From the NCBI RefSeq assembly GCF_024807225.1, contig NZ_JANUCO010000001.1, positions 124,001 to 188,000 of the forward strand: a DNA stretch of 64,000 nucleotides, given 5' to 3'. Within the stretch, counting starts at the first letter, position 1. Every line of letters starts with the position of its first letter. The DNA is from Chryseobacterium ginsenosidimutans. GTDB taxonomy: Bacteria > Bacteroidota > Bacteroidia > Flavobacteriales > Weeksellaceae. Below, one piece after another: positions 46,190 to 56,522 of the stretch. Under the pieces are notes generated by a model that saw only the letters and a program-made list of their open reading frames with translations, had not been told where the DNA came from and did no database searches. Both the position numbers and the translations under genes were made by a program.

Positions 46190-46681
46190 TTAATCTTTTG
46201 ATCCAAGATCATCCATGGTATCGTCCATTCCTCTTGTATTTGGGCGATAAACCCTTTCGGAATCAAGAAAATAGATGTCATTTTTTGCTTTTGCAATGAT
46301 CCCGTTATATTTTTCCTGAGACATTCCTTCAGGAGCTTGAGATTCGGGTTCATCTCCATGAACTTCAACCGCTCCTTTAGCATTAAGAATTCCTTTCGCC
46401 TTATGAGCTTCCTCAAGATTATCAGCGTACACAACAACGTTACTTTTTCCTACGCTGTGCTTGCTGTAAGCATCTAAAAGCTCCACATCCTGTGCAAAAA
46501 CATAATCCCAAAAGCTTTTTGTTTTTGCATCATCTTCATAATTATCATGTGATGATTCGTCTTCTAATTTAGATTTTGAAACGATAATATTCGCATCGTC
46601 AAAACCCTGATCTCTCAAATCTTTTTTAATTTCCTCAGTATCTACAGTTGCCGGAAATACTGAAATTACTGTATAAGCCAT
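46190..46681 (-). CDS. Hypothetical acidic protein, possibly stress-related
   Basis: 163 residues, soluble and strongly acidic. The opening YTVISVFPATVDTEEIKKDL then GFDDANIIVSKSK and later SNVVVYADNLEEAHKAKGIL suggest two ferredoxin-like half repeats, reminiscent of general stress (YflT-type) domains. The C-terminal third is disordered (RPNTRGMDDTMDDLGSKD). The link to stress is a weak resemblance only. It shares a transcript with the M28 gene. Confidence 0.55.
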   Translation of the reverse strand: MAYTVISVFPATVDTEEIKKDLRDQGFDDANIIVSKSKLEDESSHDNYEDDAKTKSFWDYVFAQDVELLDAYSKHSVGKSNVVVYADNLEEAHKAKGILNAKGAVEVHGDEPESQAPEGMSQEKYNGIIAKAKNDIYFLDSERVYRPNTRGMDDTMDDLGSKD

Positions 46682-46748
46682 ACTATTTTGTTTTTTGGTT
46701 ATGGTCTACAGTACAAATGTTATGCAATTTATTCTTTGAAAAAGTTAA

Positions 46749-48869
<2,121 letters not shown>

Positions 48870-49522
48870 ACTTTCGGATTTATAGATGGCTAAAATTACA
48901 CATTTTTGAAATAATAATTTTGCGCTCATTTTTTAATGAACATTGTTTTAAAATAGCTTTGATTGTTAATTCAATAAGAATCAAATGAATTTGTTTTTTT
49001 TGTTCCCACAGATTACACGGATTTACACAGATGATTGTGGATATTTGTGTAAAAATTGTACTAATTATAGTTTCAATGCATAATATTAATTTAAACACAA
49101 AACTCACAAAGATTTTTTAACTACTAACTGTTTTTAAGTTATACAAAGGCGTTCTACTTAAAAAAGAACACAACGTTTTCCATTACTTAAACAGGTTAGG
49201 TTTAAAAACGGATATTCAAATTAATATTAGTTTAAAGTAAGTTTGGCTAAAGCCAATTGAATTTATTCACAAAAAAACGGGCTAAAGCACGTTCCTATTG
49301 ATGTTGATCGTTTATTTATAATTGAGATCTTACATGAGGTAACTTAATATTCTTAATTTCTTAAATAAAATCTTAATGGTTTAATTATTTTCCTAAGCTT
49401 TTTATTTCATATAAAGCAAAAGAAAGAAGTCTCCATTTTCACAAATTGACTGTTCTGTAAATCTTATTAAATTGAATTGAACTTAAAAACATTGTGCTCT
49501 TTATTGTCAAGGTTTTTGGAAG
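48870..49522. other. Gene-free, AT-rich stretch with short palindromes
   Basis: About 650 bases upstream of the mutase. No credible coding frame was found. It includes TTGGCTAAAGCCAA (49242-49255) and the related CGGGCTAAAGCACG around 49277-49290, two versions of one short palindrome that I recall as a recurrent intergenic element in this genus, and an ACAGATTACACGGATTTACA segment near 49008 that also looks repetitive. Confidence 0.55.
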
Positions 49523-49717
49523 AATATACACTCATCTTGTTAAAATAGAAGTTTACAACGTGGCAATATAAAACATCATCATAAGAATATTGTTTTACAT
49601 GATTAAAATATAAGTTTACATTGGCATAATATTATTCGACATCGTACCAATATAAAATGATATTAGGAAAATATAAAGTTACATCGTAAGAATATGACTT
49701 TACATCTAGAGAATATT
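49523..49717. repeat. Degenerate tandem array with exact 21-bp period
   Basis: Ten AATATA-like hexamers (AATATA, AATAGA, AATATT or AATATG) begin at 49523, 49544, 49565, 49586, 49607, 49628, 49649, 49670, 49691 and 49712, each exactly 21 bases apart. The consensus unit is close to AATATAAAGTTTACATCGTA plus one purine. Individual units differ at many positions, yet no insertion or deletion disturbs the phase. There is no long ORF on either strand. It is followed by the first cassette-like gene. Confidence 0.9.
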
Positions 49718-49793
49718 AAACGGTGGAGCATCAATATGTGAAAATTTCAGGCTTTAGATTTTCCGACTAAGGGAAATGTACAAGTCATTGCGA

Positions 49794-49807
49794 CTAACCG
49801 CTGTTAG
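49794..49807. repeat. Cassette-like core site: CTAAC/GTTAG inverted repeat
   Basis: CTAACCGCTGTTAG overlaps the stop codon of the 49804-50037 gene. It shares the GCTAAC/GTTAGC-like core with sites at 50213 and 51391, together bounding two genes. Confidence 0.45.
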
Positions 49808-50037
49808 AGATTTTTCCGTTTATTTTTTGAGATTAAAATTCTAATGTCTACATATAGATAAACACAAGCAGCCACAATTTCTCCAATTCCACGCAATTTA
49901 TCTTTCGGAGTCGTCGGAGAATTTGTTAATGTATAAAATCCCAACCAAAGGAAGAATGCACAAAATGAATAAGCAAAAACCCGAACAATGGTCTTTTTTG
50001 AGATCCATTTGCTGTTTTCTTTTTCTGAATTTTGCAT
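49804..50037 (-). CDS. Small membrane protein in a cassette-like unit
   Basis: 77 residues with two hydrophobic helices (about 18-36, VRVFAYSFCAFFLWLGFYTL region, and 51-66) and basic ends (ISKNKRKNL). No family recognised. It lies between a GTTAG core at its stop and the long palindromic element at 50101-50220, the layout of a mobile gene cassette. Codon use is AT-rich like its neighbours. Confidence 0.55.
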   Translation of the reverse strand: MQNSEKENSKWISKKTIVRVFAYSFCAFFLWLGFYTLTNSPTTPKDKLRGIGEIVAACVYLYVDIRILISKNKRKNL

Positions 50038-50100
50038 TGATTGATATTTGGTCGTTAATTTATTTTTGTCCTGTTGCTGGTTTCTTAGCTTGACTGTTTA

Positions 50101-50220
50101 CGGCTTGGCGATGTGGCGGGTTTTTAGCACTAAAGTTCAATGGAATTACTGCTGTTGAACCCTGCACAAATGTTTCATAGAAGCACTTCTGCCGCCATAT
50201 TGCCAAACCGATGTTAGCGG
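50101..50220 (-). repeat. attC-like long palindromic element
   Basis: Outer arms CGGCTTGGCGATGTGGCGGG (50101-50120) and GCCGCCATATTGCCAAACCG (50191-50210) pair at 17 of 20 positions, with an inner GTTCAA/TTGAAC pairing, and the core GTTAGCGG follows at 50213-50220. The plan recalls integron attC sites, but the core does not fit the GTTRRRY consensus. I recall similar elements around hypothetical genes in Bacteroidota. Confidence 0.5.
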
Positions 50221-50228
50221 TAGGTTTT

Positions 50229-51350
50229 TTAATTCTCTTTTAAAGTAATTTCTAATTTATTTAAAGCATCTTCTATGTTTGTACCTGTATTTCTATCATT
50301 TTGATTTGCAATAATTAAAATGCCCAAATTGTATTTTGGTAAAATTTTAAGTACATTAGATATTCCATTTGAACCACCGTCTTTTATATAGTTTGTATTG
50401 CCATTATCATCTGCTATAGTGTCCCAAAAATATCCCATATTTATGTTTGAATAAACTTTTCTATGAGATTCAATAATAACCTTATTATTTGAATTTAATT
50501 CAAACTTGATAAATTTACTTAAATCATCCATTGTTGATTTGAGGAATTTTGAAGCACCCCAAATACTGATAGTTAAAGGTTCCATCGTATCACCTTTTGC
50601 ATTATACCCATTTGCAAGAATCTCGTTATTCTCTAAATTAAGTTTTGTAGATTTCATTCCTGCTTTCTTAAAAATCTCCTCATTTAATAGGTCATTATAG
50701 CTTTTTTTATATACATTTTCTAAAATATAGGCACACAATTCTGGTGCTAAAGCACCATACTTATAGCCAGTTCCCGGAAGTGAATCTACTTTTACTTTTC
50801 GTAAATCAGCTAAGAAAAGTTCTTTTGTATATGCTTTATCGAGTCTATTTTTATAATAAAGGAAGCGTTCAGCAGGATATTTATCTCTTATTTGTTGAGT
50901 AACAGGAAAAGGTGTTTGTATTCCACTTCTATGGACAAGTAAATCCTTTATTTTTATTGGATTGCCTTGAAACTCTAAATTAGAAAAATCTTCATTCAGA
51001 TATTTTCTAATATCGTCATCTAATCCAATTTTATTTTCTAATACAGCATTAGCCATAAGCGTTCCTGTAAATATTTTAGTTGTAGAGCCTATTTCAAAAA
51101 GTGTTTGATTAGTTGCTTTATTACCTTTTCCTTTATCCAACTCTCCGTAGTGTTTTATATATGTTTTTTTATTTTTAACAATTGCTATTGAAACAGAATT
51201 AGCTCCTGATTTTTTTAGAAAAGAGTCTGCAACTGTATCCATTGAATGGTATACAGATTTATCAAAATTATTTTTGCTTGAATTTAATTTTTTTTGTCCA
51301 AAAGAATGAACAGAAAGAAATACAAAAAAGATGAATGAAAATTTTGTCAT
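50229..51350 (-). CDS. Serine hydrolase, beta-lactamase/PBP (S12) family
   Basis: 373 residues with a signal peptide (MTKFSFIFFVFLSVHSFG). The nucleophile motif S-x-x-K is GSTTKIFTG. The usual second motif Y-x-N is replaced by YGA in GYKYGALAPELCAYIL, so the Asn is missing. The third motif region is KDGGSNGIS. It resembles class C beta-lactamase-like esterases or D-aminopeptidases more than true beta-lactamases. It is framed by GCTAAC cores at 50213 and 51391, so it looks like a captured gene. Confidence 0.85.
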   Translation of the reverse strand: MTKFSFIFFVFLSVHSFGQKKLNSSKNNFDKSVYHSMDTVADSFLKKSGANSVSIAIVKNKKTYIKHYGELDKGKGNKATNQTLFEIGSTTKIFTGTLMANAVLENKIGLDDDIRKYLNEDFSNLEFQGNPIKIKDLLVHRSGIQTPFPVTQQIRDKYPAERFLYYKNRLDKAYTKELFLADLRKVKVDSLPGTGYKYGALAPELCAYILENVYKKSYNDLLNEEIFKKAGMKSTKLNLENNEILANGYNAKGDTMEPLTISIWGASKFLKSTMDDLSKFIKFELNSNNKVIIESHRKVYSNINMGYFWDTIADDNGNTNYIKDGGSNGISNVLKILPKYNLGILIIANQNDRNTGTNIEDALNKLEITLKEN

Positions 51351-51390
51351 AATGTTATTGCTCTAAAATTTAGTGGGTTTTGGAAACTTA

Positions 51391-51398
51391 CCGCTAAC
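51391..51398. repeat. Cassette-like core CCGCTAAC
   Basis: The same octamer (complement of GTTAGCGG) that lies at 50213-50220. It sits exactly where similarity between the two copies of the prolyl oligopeptidase 3' region begins. Confidence 0.5.
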
Positions 51399-52372
51399 TC
51401 CCAAACATACGCAAGTTTTCAAACCCTCTCAAAAAACAAAAAATTATTTCCCTAATTTTTTTATTCCCATTTCAAATAAAGCGAAAGAAAGTAAATCAGC
51501 ATTTTCACCGATTATCTGATCTGTTGCTCTTCCCGCTCCGTGACCTGCATTTTTTTCAATTCGTAATAAAATCGGGTTGTTACAGGCTTGTTTTTCCTGT
51601 AATTCTGCTCCGAATTTGAAAGAATGCGCCGGAACCACCCTGTCATCGTGATCACTCGTAATAATCATTGTGGATGGATAACACGTTGATTTTACATTAT
51701 GAACCGGAGAGTATGATTTTAAATATTCAAACATTTCTTTGCTGTCTTCCGCCGTTCCGTAATCGTAAGACCAACCCGCTCCTGCTGTAAATTTATTATA
51801 CCTCAACATATCTAAAACCCCAACTCCAGGGAAAGCGACTCTCGCCAAATCGGGACGCATCGTCATTGTCGCGCCTACCAATAATCCTCCGTTTGATCTT
51901 CCGGAAAGTGCCATAAAATCTTTTGAAGTATAGCCTTTTGCCTGTAAATATTCTCCCGCTGCGATGAAGTCTTCGAAAACATTTTTCTTTTGCTGTTTTG
52001 TTCCTGCATCGTGCCATTTTTTACCGTATTCGCCACCACCACGGATGTTTGGAACGGCATAAATTCCTCCGTTTTCCATCCAGATTGCGTTGACAACGGA
52101 GAAAGCAGGTTGTAAACTGATGTTGAAACCTCCGTAAGAATAAAGGATGGTAGGATTTTTACCGTCAAGCTTAGTTCCTTTTTTATAATTAATCATCATC
52201 GGGATTTTTGTTCCGTCTTTTGAGCTGTAGAAAACCTGTTCGGAAACGTAATTTTCAGGATTAAATTTCACTTTCGGCTTCTGATAAACTTCTGATTTCC
52301 CTGAATCTGCATTGAATTTATACGTTGTTCCCGGTGTGATATAATTGCTAAATGAAAAATAAAGTTCTTTCT
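51395..52372 (-). pseudogene. Second copy of the 3' end of a prolyl oligopeptidase gene
   Basis: This region matches 53195-54174 with about 34 differences by eye in the part from the stop codon upward. It encodes the catalytic alpha/beta-hydrolase domain (a 275-residue frame, 51444-52271, from an internal ATG) with Ser in SGRSNGGLL, Asp in DHDDRVVP and His in AGHGAG. Only two residues differ from the full-length gene (Ser/Thr and Ile/Val). The propeller half is absent and the 5' end is cut by a REP-like element, so it is a gene remnant; a truncated product cannot be excluded. Confidence 0.85.
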
Positions 52373-52373
52373 T

Positions 52374-52445
52374 CCGATGTCGCGGATTTGTAATCCGTGA
52401 CTTTGCTTTATATTATACACACGGACTACAAGTCCGCGCGATCGG
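52374..52445. repeat. REP-like imperfect palindrome (RAYT-type)
   Basis: Left arm CCGATGTCGCGGATTTGTAA... (52374-52399) and right arm (52420-52445, ending GTCCGCGCGATCGG) are complementary at 22 of 26 positions. Each arm also folds alone (GGATT-TGT-AATCC and GGACT-ACA-AGTCC), and the base changes between the arms are compensatory. This is the style of REP elements moved by RAYT transposases; no such transposase is in the window. Confidence 0.7.
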
Positions 52446-52529
52446 GTAAAGTAAAATTCAATGGAAGAACTATCGTTGAATTTTGCAGTTTAGCCTTACT
52501 ATTGCAAAAGCCTAGTTGGCAGAATTTTT

Positions 52530-53147
52530 TTATTTTCTAAGGATTTCAATATTATATAAATTGTTCTTTTCATTAGTTTCAAGATTTTTAATATCATATT
52601 TCATTTCCATTATCTGGCTTGGATGACTAAAGCAATAGAAAGAAATTTTCTTTTTAAACAATCCAGTTTCTATTTTCTTGAAGAATACTTTGAAATTGAA
52701 ATCTCCATTTATTTCTGCTACTTCTTTTATGGATTCGTCTAACATATTTTTCATTTTGCCAGAAACTTTTTCAACTACTAAATCATTTAGTTTGCTGTCA
52801 AAAATATTTATCTTTTCGATAAGTTTTTCATATTCATAAACTTTTCGATAGATATAGCCTTGCGCTATCATATTTTCGATTATTTTATTCTTTCCTTCAT
52901 CTTTTTCTTCTTCATTTGCTATAGATAATTCAAGCATTATTTGATTTTTCATATCGTGATAAAGAAAACCAGAAACTATATTTATTTCTTTTTTGCAATT
53001 TGAACAAACATTTTCGTTCATTTTACCAGAAAGAACTTTGTTTTTCAGTTCTGGTTGTAGAGTAATATTTACAGTTTGGTAGTATTCTAATTCTTGTTCA
53101 AAATTACAATGAGGACAATTTTGCTTAATTCTATTATTTAAACTCAT
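52530..53147 (-). CDS. CpXC domain-containing protein
   Basis: 205 residues. The zinc-ribbon-like CpXC domain shows C-P-x-C in KQNCPHCNFEQE and a second pair in ENVCSNCKKEINIVSGFLYH. The rest is helical and charged, with KISFYCFSHPSQIMEM near the end. Function unknown; CpXC genes are scattered and accessory. It lies between the two copies of the oligopeptidase 3' region, so it arrived with or between them. Confidence 0.8.
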   Translation of the reverse strand: MSLNNRIKQNCPHCNFEQELEYYQTVNITLQPELKNKVLSGKMNENVCSNCKKEINIVSGFLYHDMKNQIMLELSIANEEEKDEGKNKIIENMIAQGYIYRKVYEYEKLIEKINIFDSKLNDLVVEKVSGKMKNMLDESIKEVAEINGDFNFKVFFKKIETGLFKKKISFYCFSHPSQIMEMKYDIKNLETNEKNNLYNIEILRK

Positions 53148-53194
53148 TTTCGATTAAATTTCGTTAAAGGGGGTCAGTTTTTATAAAACATCAC

Positions 53195-54174
53195 ATAACC
53201 CCTAAATATATGCAACTTTTCAAACCCTCTCAAAAATCAAAAAAATTATTTCCCTAATTTTTTTATTCCCATTTCAAATAAAGCGAAAGAAAGTAAATCT
53301 GCATTTTCGCCTATTACCTGATCTGTTGCTCTTCCCGCTCCGTGACCTGCATTTTTTTCAATTCTTAATAAAATCGGGTTGTTGCAAGCTTGTTTTTCCT
53401 GTAATTCTGCACCAAATTTGAAAGAATGCGCCGGAACCACTCTGTCATCGTGATCACTTGTGATAATCATTGTGGATGGATAACACGTTGATTTTACATT
53501 ATGAACCGGAGAATATGATTTTAAATATTCAAACATTTCTTTGCTGTCTTCTGCCGTTCCGTAGTCGTAAGACCAACCCGCTCCTGCTGTAAATTTATTA
53601 TACCTCAACATATCTAAAACCCCAACTCCAGGGAAAGCCACTCTTGCCAAATCGGGGCGCATCGTCATTGTCGCGCCTACCAATAATCCTCCGTTTGATC
53701 TTCCCGAAAGTGCCATAAAATCTTTTGAAGTATAGCCTTTTGCCTGTAAATATTCTCCAGCTGCGATGAAGTCTTCGAAAACATTTTTCTTTTGCTGTTT
53801 TGTTCCTGCATCGTGCCATTTTTTACCATATTCGCCACCACCACGGATGTTTGGAACGGCATAAATCCCTCCATTTTCCATCCAGATTGCGTTCACAACG
53901 GAGAAAGCAGGTTGTAAGCTGATGTTGAAACCTCCGTAAGAATAAAGGATTGTAGGATTTTTCCCGTCAAGCTTAGTTCCTTTTTTATAATTAATCATCA
54001 TCGGAATTTTCGTTCCGTCTTTTGAGGTGTAGAAAACCTGTTCGGAAACGTAATTTTCAGGATTGAATTTCACTTTCGGCTTCTGATAAACCTCTGATTT
54101 CCCGGAATCTGCATTGAATTTATAGGTTGTTCCCGGTGTGATATAATTGCTAAATGAAAAATAAAGTTCTTTCT
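53195..54174. repeat. Copy B of the duplicated oligopeptidase 3' region
   Basis: Direct repeat of 51395-52372, joined in frame to the rest of the prolyl oligopeptidase gene. Differences are mostly at third codon positions. Homology stops abruptly at TTTCT (52372 and 54174) and near TAAC (about 51395 and 53195). Confidence 0.88.
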
Positions 54175-55355
54175 CCTTTTCTTTTCCGCCAAAACCGCCA
54201 ATCGTTCCTTTTCCCGGAAGAGCAATTTCTCTTATTAATTTTCCGGTTTCTGTCGAATTGTTTTACCTTATCAATGGCATCGATCATATAAGTTGCGAAG
54301 AAATATCCTCCTCCAGTCGTAATTCCCAGCACATTTTCAGTTTCCGGAATTAAGTCTTTCCAAGTTTCAGGAGATGGATTTTTGATACTGGTTTTTACCA
54401 AACGCATATTCGGAGCGTCTTTGTCTGTGAAAATATAAAGATCATCGCCTTGAGTATCAACAATACTTACATTGATATCAAAACCTTTGTTGATCTGAAC
54501 AAAATCTCCTCCGTTTTTTAAATCTTTGATGTACAATTCATTTCCGTTGGTCGCGTTTGCTGCAGAAATAATTAAATATCTCTGATCTTCCGAAACACCC
54601 GCTCCCAAATATCTTCTCGGCGTTTTATCACCTCCGAAAATCAATTGATCTGCCGATTGTTTTGTATTTAATTTATGAAAATAAACCTTGTGTTTATCTG
54701 TCATTCCGGAAAGTACGGTTCCTTCTTTCGGCTTGTCGTAGCTTGAATAATAGAAACCTTCATCACCTTGCCAAGAAATTCCGCTGAATTTCACATCAAC
54801 AATTGTTTCGTCAATTTGTTTTTTGGTAATTGCATCGATGATGATGATTTTGTTCCAGTCGCTTCCGCCTTCCGAAATGGAATAGGCTGCCAAATTTCCT
54901 TTTTTGTTAAAAGAAAGCTGCGATAAAGATGTTGTTCCTTTTTCTGAGAATTTATTCGGGTCTAAGAAAACTTCTGTTGCTTTTGTCTTGTTATTGGTTC
55001 TGTATAAAACCGATTGCGCCTGCAATCCGTCGTTTTTGTAATAATAGGTATAATCTCCTTCTTTGAAAGGCGCTGAAATTTTTTCATAATTCCAGATGTC
55101 TCTCAACTGATTTTTAATCTGATCTCTGAACGGGATTTTCGAAAGATAATTCTGGCTGTTTGCCACTTCTTCGTCTACCCATTTTTTGGTAGCTTCTGAG
55201 TCGTTTTCCAAATCACGGTACGGGTCTGCAACGGCAGTTCCGAAATATGTATCTGTCTGATTTCCTTTTAATGTTTTTGGATAAATCATTTTTTGCGAAT
55301 AAAATGTTGCCGAAAACAAAACTCCGGCGGTTAATAATATAGGTCTTAATTTCAT
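53246..55355 (-). CDS. Prolyl oligopeptidase, S9 family (apparent frameshift at 54247-54249)
   Basis: Signal peptide MKLRPILLTAGVLFSATFYS, then TDTYFGTAVADPYRDLEND typical of S9A enzymes, a beta-propeller (about 80-420) and the C-terminal hydrolase domain with SGRSNGGLL, DHDDRVVP and AGHGAG. The frame breaks after KVKQFDRN; deleting one A from ACAGAAACCGG gives FDRTGKLIREIALPGKGT and a 702-residue protein, the usual size. It cleaves short peptides after proline in the periplasm or outside. The 3' third is repeated at 51395-52372. Confidence 0.93.
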
Positions 55356-55401
55356 ATCAAAATGGATTTTACCAAAAATACATAAAGTTGAGGTAATAAA
55401 A

Positions 55402-55426
55402 AAAGCTTCCGAAAATCAGAAGCTTT
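55402..55426 (-). terminator. Hairpin terminator of dinD
   Basis: AAAGCTTC and GAAGCTTT form the stem, about 55 bases after the dinD stop, with an A run on the plus strand that reads as T on the minus strand. Confidence 0.7.
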
Positions 55427-55480
55427 AGATTATGTATTTTGTTGAATATCAAATTTATAATCTTTAACTTTAATATAAAT

Positions 55481-56335
55481 TTATTTTAGTTTTTTTGATT
55501 GTTGCTCTAATTTACTTTTTTCCTTTTCCACATCTTTAATACTTTCAGCTACAGGCAAATTTTCCGGCATTGTTCCTCCAAGTTCTTGAATCGTTTTTCG
55601 AACTTTTGCCCCTACTTCAAAATGAGTTTTATTAGCATCTGCTTTCCCTTTAATCTTATCGTTTTTTAATTTTTCTTCAGTTTGTGTCGCCCGGAATAGA
55701 TTTGCAGCTAATTCCGTACTATTCATATGATCTAATATTTGTTGGCTTTTCTTTAATCCTTTTTTATTATGTATTCCTTTTGCATCTAAACCTCCATAAA
55801 GACCTTTATAACCATGATTTTGAAAAATTGCATAATCTATCAGCTTTATAACTCCTGCCTCTTTTGCGGTTGCCGCTAAATGAATGTTGTGTTTTACCAT
55901 TTCATTTCTTAGAAATAATCTTTTCTCGTCCTCCGAAGATAATTGATTATACTCATCTAATTTTTGGATTTCTTGAATTCTTGTTTGTACAGCAAAATAT
56001 GTTTGTCCCAATGCAACAACTTCTTTCGCAGGATCTGCATTTTGAACGATTAAATAACATGCATAACGAGATAATTTTACACCATCATCAAAGCCTCTTT
56101 CAGCACCATATCCTATTTTAACCATTTCGTGGAATTCCACGAAATGGTTTCCAATTTCCTCTCCGCTATTCTCACATGCTTCTTTAGCTTTTTCTATAAC
56201 TGGCTTAAAGTTTCTATATTCCGAATAATCTAAAACTTTACTGAGGTCTCGTGCGCTCCAAAATTCAATTCCATTCTGATCAATTTGCTCAATTTGTTCA
56301 AACTTTGAAAAATTATGCTCAAGTTTATTTTCCAT
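55481..56335 (-). CDS. dinD: DNA damage-inducible protein D
   Basis: 284 residues, near the length of E. coli DinD. It opens with a BRO/ANT-like segment (GIEFWSARDLSKVLDYSEYR ... FKPVIEKAKEAC), then KLSRYACYLIVQNADPAKEV and VALGQTYFAVQTRIQE, the family signature, followed by GYKGLYGGLDAKGIHNKKGL. DinD (also called PcsA) is SOS-induced and inhibits RecA-mediated strand exchange in E. coli. No SOS box was identified. Its scattered distribution suggests it is an accessory gene. Confidence 0.9.
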   Translation of the reverse strand: MENKLEHNFSKFEQIEQIDQNGIEFWSARDLSKVLDYSEYRNFKPVIEKAKEACENSGEEIGNHFVEFHEMVKIGYGAERGFDDGVKLSRYACYLIVQNADPAKEVVALGQTYFAVQTRIQEIQKLDEYNQLSSEDEKRLFLRNEMVKHNIHLAATAKEAGVIKLIDYAIFQNHGYKGLYGGLDAKGIHNKKGLKKSQQILDHMNSTELAANLFRATQTEEKLKNDKIKGKADANKTHFEVGAKVRKTIQELGGTMPENLPVAESIKDVEKEKSKLEQQSKKLK

Positions 56336-56474
56336 CCAATTAATATTTTTTATCCTATAAATATAACATTTCTTTTAAGTCAGAATAATGTTATAGATTT
56401 TCAACTTCTTATCATATTACTTTAAAAAGAGTAATACATTATTATACTTGAAAATATTTTATTTTGAGAACAAA

Positions 56475-56501
56475 AAAAGCTCCCGATTTCTCAGAAGCTT
56501 T
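56475..56501 (-). terminator. Hairpin terminator of prfA
   Basis: AAAGCT and AGCTTT with additional imperfect inner pairing, 22 bases after the prfA stop; the plus-strand A run reads as T on the minus strand. Confidence 0.6.
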
Positions 56502-56522
56502 AGATATTTTAAAAGAAAGATT

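Noticed and set aside
48880..49107. Minus-strand 75-residue open frame upstream of the mutase
   Set aside because: Composition is low-complexity, there is no start context, and it covers the mutase leader; no family features.
49523..49717. CRISPR array
   Set aside because: Period is 21 bases, there are no conserved repeats of 24-40 bases with unique spacers, and no cas genes are near.
50101..50220. Canonical integron attC site
   Set aside because: The core GTTAGCGG does not match GTTRRRY and no integrase gene is present; kept only as attC-like.
50229..51350. Antibiotic-resistance beta-lactamase
   Set aside because: The family is broad, the Y-x-N motif is altered, and nothing points to beta-lactam hydrolysis.
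51444..52271. Functional stand-alone peptidase
   Set aside because: It lacks the propeller domain and its own promoter or signal peptide and is a partial copy of the neighbouring gene; a truncated product cannot be fully excluded.
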